From Amorphochlora amoebiformis (Eukaryota > Cercozoa > Chlorarachniophyceae): a DNA stretch of 64,000 nucleotides. The notes beneath the pieces are model-generated. The model saw only the letters and a program-made list of their open reading frames with translations. It was not told where the DNA came from and searched no databases. The stretch lies in the NCBI GenBank assembly GCA_054601695.1, contig BAAHQB010000008.1, positions 1,240,001-1,304,000 of the forward strand. Direction: 5' to 3'. Positions 60,088 through 64,000 of the stretch are shown here, one piece after another. Position numbers and translations under genes: made by a program. Positions within the stretch are counted from its first letter, which is position 1. Every line of letters starts with the position of its first letter.

Positions 60088-60786
60088 TTACCATATTTTA
60101 CACAAGTACACGTTTATTTATATATTTACATATACATATATAAATACATATATTCATAATTCATAAGCTATATTCATTTATACATGTAGAAGAGTGTTCG
60201 AGTATTCTTATGTACATATGCATAAATATTTACACCAGGCTTCCCTTTCCGCTTCTTGGGCCAGTCTAACCCTCCCATGCTCCCTCGTGGGGTCCATCGT
60301 CGAGGAGGCAGGTCCCCTCGTAACCGTTCTCCCCAAGGTTCAGGTAAGATAAGAAAAAAGAAGAGTATCAACAACAAAATTTCTTGAGTGATATTTTCCG
60401 ATGTTATCAATCTTACAGCGACTTTTTGATTGTTTCTTCCCATCCCTCAATCTCAATGAATTCATTCTCCTCTCCTTTCTTCCTTTCCTTCCCCCTTCTC
60501 CCTCGTCTGTATTCTCCTACTCCCTTTCTATTTCCTCTCTCTACACGTGTTCCTTTCTCTACAAGGCGAATGAGGTGAAGAATTACCTGCTTCACTTTGG
60601 TCCTGGGAACCCTCGATATAGCCATCTAAGCACTCAGCTTGATCTCTTGGGAGTAAGTTTTCATATATGTAATATATATATATATATACATATACGTTAT
60701 ACATATATATTACATACATATACATTTTTTAATACATATATATATATATACATGTATACATAAATATACATGTATGTATATATATC

Positions 60787-60857
<71 letters not shown>

Positions 60858-61159
60858 GTGCACTAAGTTTAGGACTATTGTATAGAAATATACTTATATA
60901 TGTGTGTACTAAGTTTAGGACTGTTGTATATAAATATATGTGTATATATCATATCGGTGTACATGCTATATTCACTTAATACCTGTCAATCTTTCTCTCT
61001 TTCTATCTCTTTCTCTCTTTCCACCTCTCGTGTTACATATATATGTACGTATATATATATATATATATATTATTGACAATATATATATATATATATATAT
61101 ATTAGTACACACACATATATATATTTATATATATATGTATATATATATATATATGTAAG

Positions 61160-61192
<33 letters not shown>

Positions 61193-61744
61193 GTAAGTAT
61201 ATATATATGTATATATATATTAATCTAACAGGTCCCCTGGGCGAGTGCATTCTTGGAACCTAACCGTATTCGCGAGGGGGATGCCAAGTCTCAAGATCAG
61301 GACAATTTCAAACACTTAACTGAAACATGGTCACTACGAAAAAAATATATATACATTTTAGTATACATATATAGCACATTGTATGCTTACTCACGTGAGT
61401 ACGTTTATATAAAACATTTTATATATATAAATATGTACACAATATGCAAGATTTAATGTTATCAAACAGTATGCATGCATGCACATATACACACACGTAG
61501 TAATAAATACGTGTATAATATATGTAGATAAATATGTATTATATATAATATATGTGTCTGTGTATATATACATATAACATATCTATAAATATATGTAGTA
61601 TATAAAAATGTAGTATATATATAATATACATACATACACACACACACACATATACATATGTATATACATATATATATATATATCAACATATATATATATA
61701 TGTGTGTGTATGTGCATGCAAATATTTATTTACTTACATACATC

Positions 61745-61775
<31 letters not shown>

Positions 61776-61991
61776 ATATAAATGTATATATGTATATGTC
61801 TATACGTATATAAATATATATGTGTGTGCGTGTGCATGATGTTTTGAGAACTTGACGATCATACGTATTTTACAAATATGCAATATATGATTAGTTCATG
61901 AAATGTGTGTAAATACACAAAATATAGAAATGTGTATATTTACACATATTATATATATATATATATATATATATTATACATATATATATAT

Positions 61992-62023
<32 letters not shown>

Positions 62024-62250
62024 TGTATATGTATATGCATACAGATATGTTGTTGCAGCCTCTTTTTTAGTGGAAGTGTGGTATCTTGCTTCTAGTTTGT
62101 AGGCAATACACGTTGCACACATGTAGATAGGTACATATGAATATATTTGAATGTGTATATTTATATTCAAAGGAATCGACTTAACTTGCTATTCTCGGCT
62201 GTTCTTTTTGGTAGAATTTCCAAAAAAAAAAGACTTAAATACATGCCATA

Positions 62251-62292
<42 letters not shown>

Positions 62293-62555
62293 CATAAATA
62301 TACATATATATATACATATAATATATACATATACATATATATGTATGTATATGTGTGTATCACATGTGGAATGTATATGTATGTATATATATATATATTA
62401 TACATATTAATATGTATCTATATTTTATGTGTATATATATTTAAATATATAAAAACATATATAATAATATATTTATATATACGCATAGATATATGTATGT
62501 ATATGTATATGTACATGTATATACATACACATACACATATGTACATAATATCTAT

Positions 62556-62597
<42 letters not shown>

Positions 62598-62613
62598 ATG
62601 AATATTGTACATT

Positions 62614-62653
<40 letters not shown>

Positions 62654-63477
62654 CATGTGTATGTACGATGAATACCGTAAGTATGTATTTGTATATATGT
62701 ACACTATATATGTATATATATATGGATTTATTTACATATGATAGTATACATTCGTTTGTACAGATGTTATGGCCGAGATTCGTAAGCGAAAATCCGTAAT
62801 GGGAGCCAGCACTGATGTTAAGAAGGTAGAAATATGATATTTACTATAAGATGTATGTTATTAATATATACATATATATATATTTATATATGTGTATACA
62901 TATATATATATGCATCTATATAAAAATACATATATATATATATATATATATTAAGGTTTACATGTAATATATTGTAAGAACATAAATATATATATATATA
63001 TATTATATACAGATATATTTACACACATATATATATGTACATATGTATGTATATATTTAGTAAACGTATACGCAGGAATCGAGCGAATCTGCATCTACTA
63101 TGGCTTGGATCAACAACCTTGTATGGAAATATAAACTTTTAACTCCTCAACGGAGGCCCATAACCCCAAGAAACCTTCTTAATCCCCAGCAAACTGTTGT
63201 AACCGCCTGAACAATTTGCAAACCCGAACATCTGAAAATATATTTGTATATGCTAAAATATGTTTAAATTTTATGAATGTATTCAGGCTCAGGGATGGGA
63301 TTGGGATAGGATTACTTATAATAGTATCTATTTATCAACTATCGCTCTCTGTATCCTTGTATTCTCACTTTCTACCTTCTCACTTATGCACACACGGACT
63401 CTAAACAAGTAGCCACAGACATAGGTATGTATATTCACATGCATTTTTTGTTTACATATAACTATATGATATGATTT

Positions 63478-63538
<61 letters not shown>

Positions 63539-63759
63539 GCCTACTCTTTAATCAGAGCTGGTATCAATCACGCGCGGCAGAGCAGGAATTACTCACTACC
63601 TGTATCGATTACTTTGCGAAATTATTGTTTAAATGGGATGAATTGGACAATTTATATGTATCTATATATATATATATATATTACTACCAATAAATATACT
63701 TACATAGGGCCTGAAAGGGCAAGGAAGGGTGTACGACCTTGTTGAGGCCTCCAGAGATG
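35176..63759 (+). CDS. giant multidomain protein: PAS-like, PH, C2, long coiled coil, fimbrin-type CH domains (3' end outside the window)
   Basis: More than 60 short exons join in continuous phase from the ATG at 35176 to the last exon at 63708-63759, giving about 1,340 residues so far; the gene runs off the right edge. Domain order with rough residues: PAS-like (7-115), PH (119-225), linker, C2 (291-447), Ser/Pro linker, coiled coil (about 490-955), CH1 (956-1145), CH2 (1145-1316) and the start of CH3. Exon coordinates are in the domain entries below. PH and C2 domains bind membranes or lipids and fimbrin-type CH pairs bind F-actin, so the protein should link membrane to actin, with PAS as a possible sensor or dimeriser. 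This is inference from domains. No stop or obvious promoter interrupts the chain, but a split into two genes (for example near 43855-44709) is not excluded without transcripts. Uncertain points: junctions at 37203-37345, 39588/40537, 51114-51128, 55933-55989 and 63121-63707. Confidence 0.78.
35750..36974 (+). other. PH domain, exons 6-10 of the giant gene
   Basis: Exons are 35750-35824, 35913-35944, 35998-36107, 36184-36286 and 36911-36974. The sequence [23 protein letters not shown] is followed by a strand ending [20 protein letters not shown], then a DVILKAST turn and the C-terminal helix with the near-invariant Trp ([11 protein letters not shown]). This is a complete PH fold. The basic residues of the first loop (KK, RWQKR) could bind phosphoinositides. 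The intron 36287-36910 is the first TA-expanded intron in this gene. Confidence 0.9.
37033..37419 (+). other. linker exons 11-13 of the giant gene
   Basis: Exons are 37033-37079, 37148-37202 and 37346-37419, encoding [33 protein letters not shown] and [20 protein letters not shown]. The linker is polar and basic with no domain. Exon 13 is the weakest: its acceptor AATTAG^GTGGGG follows an open but stop-terminated stretch at 37157-37345 that could contain another exon. Confidence 0.55.
37763..37828. repeat. (TA)n run of about 66 bp
   Basis: Pure TA run in intron 13 of the giant gene, about 70 bp before the short exon at 37898-37919. Confidence 0.95.
37898..42834 (+). other. C2 domain, exons 14-20 of the giant gene, with one exon duplicated
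   Basis: Exons are 37898-37919, 39227-39299, 39513-39588, 40537-40612, 41218-41295, 41447-41497 (copy a), 41942-41992 (copy b) and 42791-42834. The C2 strand pattern is visible in order: [96 protein letters not shown] and VGICYDGE. Acidic Ca2+-binding loops look incomplete, so Ca2+-independent membrane or protein binding is likely. Copy b codes [17 protein letters not shown], the same length and phase as copy a. Confidence 0.8.
41447..41992 (+). repeat. duplicated 51-nt exon within the C2 domain
   Basis: 41447-41497 and 41942-41992 are both 17 codons, phase 0 at each end and preceded by TGGCAG. Their proteins are [17 protein letters not shown] and [17 protein letters not shown], 12 of 17 identical. 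A C2 fold needs only one, so they may be mutually exclusive exons. Confidence 0.88.
43054..43854 (+). other. Ser/Thr-rich linker, exons 21-22 of the giant gene
   Basis: Exons 43054-43137 and 43809-43854 encode [20 protein letters not shown], then SRGARPK and [15 protein letters not shown]. This flexible, probably phosphorylatable linker separates the C2 domain from the coiled coil. It is also the most likely place for a gene boundary if the chain were really two genes, but the phases (2 then 0) join cleanly on both sides. Confidence 0.7.
44450..44550. repeat. (CATATA)n hexamer microsatellite
   Basis: About 100 bp of CATATA hexamers, with a few C/G interruptions, lie in intron 22 of the giant gene. 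Reading any frame gives His/Thr/Tyr-Ile repeats; these are not genes. Confidence 0.85.
46020..46112 (+). repeat. degenerate TTAGGG/CTAGGG-like block
   Basis: AGTTAGGGCTAAGGCTGAGG and similar words run for about 90 bp in intron 26, starting 12 nt after the exon end at 46008. It looks like a diverged short array. Confidence 0.65.
46303..46364. repeat. (TA)n run of about 62 bp
   Basis: Pure TA run in intron 26 of the giant gene, about 50 bp before the exon at 46415-46490. Confidence 0.95.
48849..49090 (+). mobile_element. dispersed-repeat fragment A (possible transposon remnant)
   Basis: A non-TA island in intron 32 of the giant gene. It resembles, on the opposite strand, the island at 57361-57600: both share GTCGGA(t/a)TCCATG, CCGAA, GTTATCCATA, AACCCAACT and an end like ACCG...CGCTA in the same order. 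No coding frame survives. The class of element is unknown. Confidence 0.5.
49843..49925 (+). repeat. dispersed repeat B, copy 1
   Basis: GTAGCCTCTTCTTTAGCAAG followed by GTGTGG, CTTG, TAGT and TGTAGGC...ACACG is shared in order with 62053-62130. It lies in intron 33 of the giant gene. Confidence 0.6.
54146..54592 (+). repeat. CCTAAGCC-type minisatellite
   Basis: About 450 bp of CCCCCTAAGCCTAGCC-like units (roughly 15-18 bp with variants such as CCTAGTCTCTTAAGCC) fill intron 43 of the giant gene. They begin 9 nt after the exon end at 54136. A longer unit containing CCAGGCTTTGGTCCTTAAG occurs at both ends, showing nested duplication. The words are related to the C-strand of the TTAGGG-like blocks elsewhere. 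Confidence 0.92.
55640..55760 (+). repeat. pyrimidine-rich intron tract
   Basis: A C/T-rich stretch (CCCTTACCTCCCTCTCTATT type) fills the intron between the exons ending at 55622 and starting at 55820. Similar CT tracts lie at 23055-23125, 40655-40720 and 60425-60565. They are low complexity and not coding. Confidence 0.6.
55820..58707 (+). other. first fimbrin-type CH domain, exons 48-56 of the giant gene
   Basis: Exons are 55820-55943 (donor 55934 also possible), 55989-56095, 56425-56486, 56739-56808, 57135-57185, 57676-57727, 58146-58186 and 58649-58707. CH landmarks in order: the helix [31 protein letters not shown], the core [20 protein letters not shown] followed by ERVLN, then [18 protein letters not shown] and [14 protein letters not shown]. 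The IN..VP..IDER segment is the fimbrin/plastin signature. CH domains of this type bind F-actin. The helix after GRPVEAV appears extended ([19 protein letters not shown]). Confidence 0.85.
57361..57600 (-). mobile_element. dispersed-repeat fragment A, second copy (inverted)
   Basis: This island in intron 53 of the giant gene is the inverted, diverged relative of 48849-49090. It ends near TAGCGGTCCGCTTGGCCGGT on the plus strand. It is not needed for the CH domain: the exon before it ends in phase 0 and joins directly to the exon at 57676. Confidence 0.5.
59112..62825 (+). other. second CH domain, exons 57-63 of the giant gene
   Basis: Exons are 59112-59166, 59597-59665, 60239-60343, 60566-60652, 61232-61329, 62173-62210 and 62764-62825. 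The segment [20 protein letters not shown] corresponds to the first CH helix with its [34 protein letters not shown] and [14 protein letters not shown] match the end of fimbrin CH2 (P.dI..Gn..lNl.F.a.LF). With CH1 it forms a complete actin-binding pair. The exon at 60239-60343 ([20 protein letters not shown]) is in phase but diverged. A basic linker, [17 protein letters not shown], follows. Confidence 0.8.
62053..62130 (+). repeat. dispersed repeat B, copy 2
   Basis: GCAGCCTCTTTTTTAGTGGA and the following 40 bp match copy 1 at 49843-49925 with roughly a quarter of positions changed. It lies just before the exon at 62173. A third, shorter match (GTAGCCTACTCTTTAATCAG) lies at 63537-63590. Confidence 0.6.
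63076..63759 (+). other. start of a third CH domain (incomplete at the window edge)
   Basis: Exon 63076-63120 encodes [15 protein letters not shown], the W-I-N-x-L start of a CH domain. Exon 63708-63759 encodes [17 protein letters not shown], fitting the DL-x-DG-x-x-L segment. A stretch between them beginning at 63287 can be read two ways: in phase as [12 protein letters not shown], or out of phase as the more CH-like [17 protein letters not shown]. It may be a misassigned or skipped exon. In fimbrin a second CH pair follows the first, so more is expected beyond 64000. Confidence 0.55.
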
Positions 63760-64000
63760 GTATTCATATATGACATTATCTATATACTTACATATATTAT
63801 ACATATATATATATACATATATATGTGTGTGTGTGGTGTGTGTGTGTGTACATGAATTTGTGTTTGTGTATATACTATGATATGAATGTATAATTATAAA
63901 TGTATATATATATATATATATATATACATATTTGCATATATACATATATATACATAATATATATTATTCATCATGCTTTCATATGCACATAAATATGCAT

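Overview
The window is nuclear DNA of a microbial eukaryote (a protist or alga). I cannot place the lineage. It is extremely rich in (TA)n microsatellites, and every recognisable gene is cut into short exons joined by GT-AG spliceosomal introns. Most long open frames in the window are TA-repeat translations (runs of Tyr-Ile) and are not genes. Real exons sit as small islands of ordinary composition between the repeats. I rebuilt the genes by requiring three things of every junction: a GT...AG pair, an unbroken reading phase, and a protein that makes sense. The marker proteins are eukaryotic: a tRNA isopentenyltransferase with a C-terminal zinc finger, a type II vacuolar H+-pyrophosphatase, a LAMTOR5-like Ragulator subunit, a WD40 protein and a fimbrin-like actin-binding region.

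Layout. 301-4081 (-): 5' part of a WD40-repeat protein running off the left edge. 4393-8216 (+): a 589-residue coiled-coil protein in three exons. 8809-9554 (-): a small LAMTOR5-like gene in four exons. 9645-24325 (+): tRNA dimethylallyltransferase in 21 exons over 14.7 kb. 26172-32002 (-): H+-pyrophosphatase in seven exons. 34586-34979 (-): an unrecognised 112-residue protein. 35176 to the right edge (+): a giant gene of more than 60 exons encoding, in order, a PAS-like domain, a PH domain, a C2 domain, a long coiled coil and at least two and a half calponin-homology (CH) domains of fimbrin type. Reading phase holds through almost all of it, so I treat it as one gene. I know of no described protein with this domain order, and it is the main finding.

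Genes are paired divergently over short gaps (311, 90 and 196 bp), which suggests shared promoters, and convergently elsewhere. There is no operon logic. Functions split into tRNA modification, proton pumping and acidic-compartment or lysosomal signalling (H+-PPase, LAMTOR5), and membrane-cytoskeleton linkage (PAS-PH-C2-coil-CH).

The non-coding part has several repeat classes besides (TA)n: TTAGGG-like degenerate arrays inside introns, a CCTAAGCC minisatellite of about 450 bp, homopurine tracts, two local duplications inside the pyrophosphatase gene (one copying an exon end with its splice donor), and diverged dispersed-repeat fragments in introns of the giant gene. No rRNA, tRNA or CRISPR array was seen. 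Exon ends were assigned by eye; ambiguous ones are marked.
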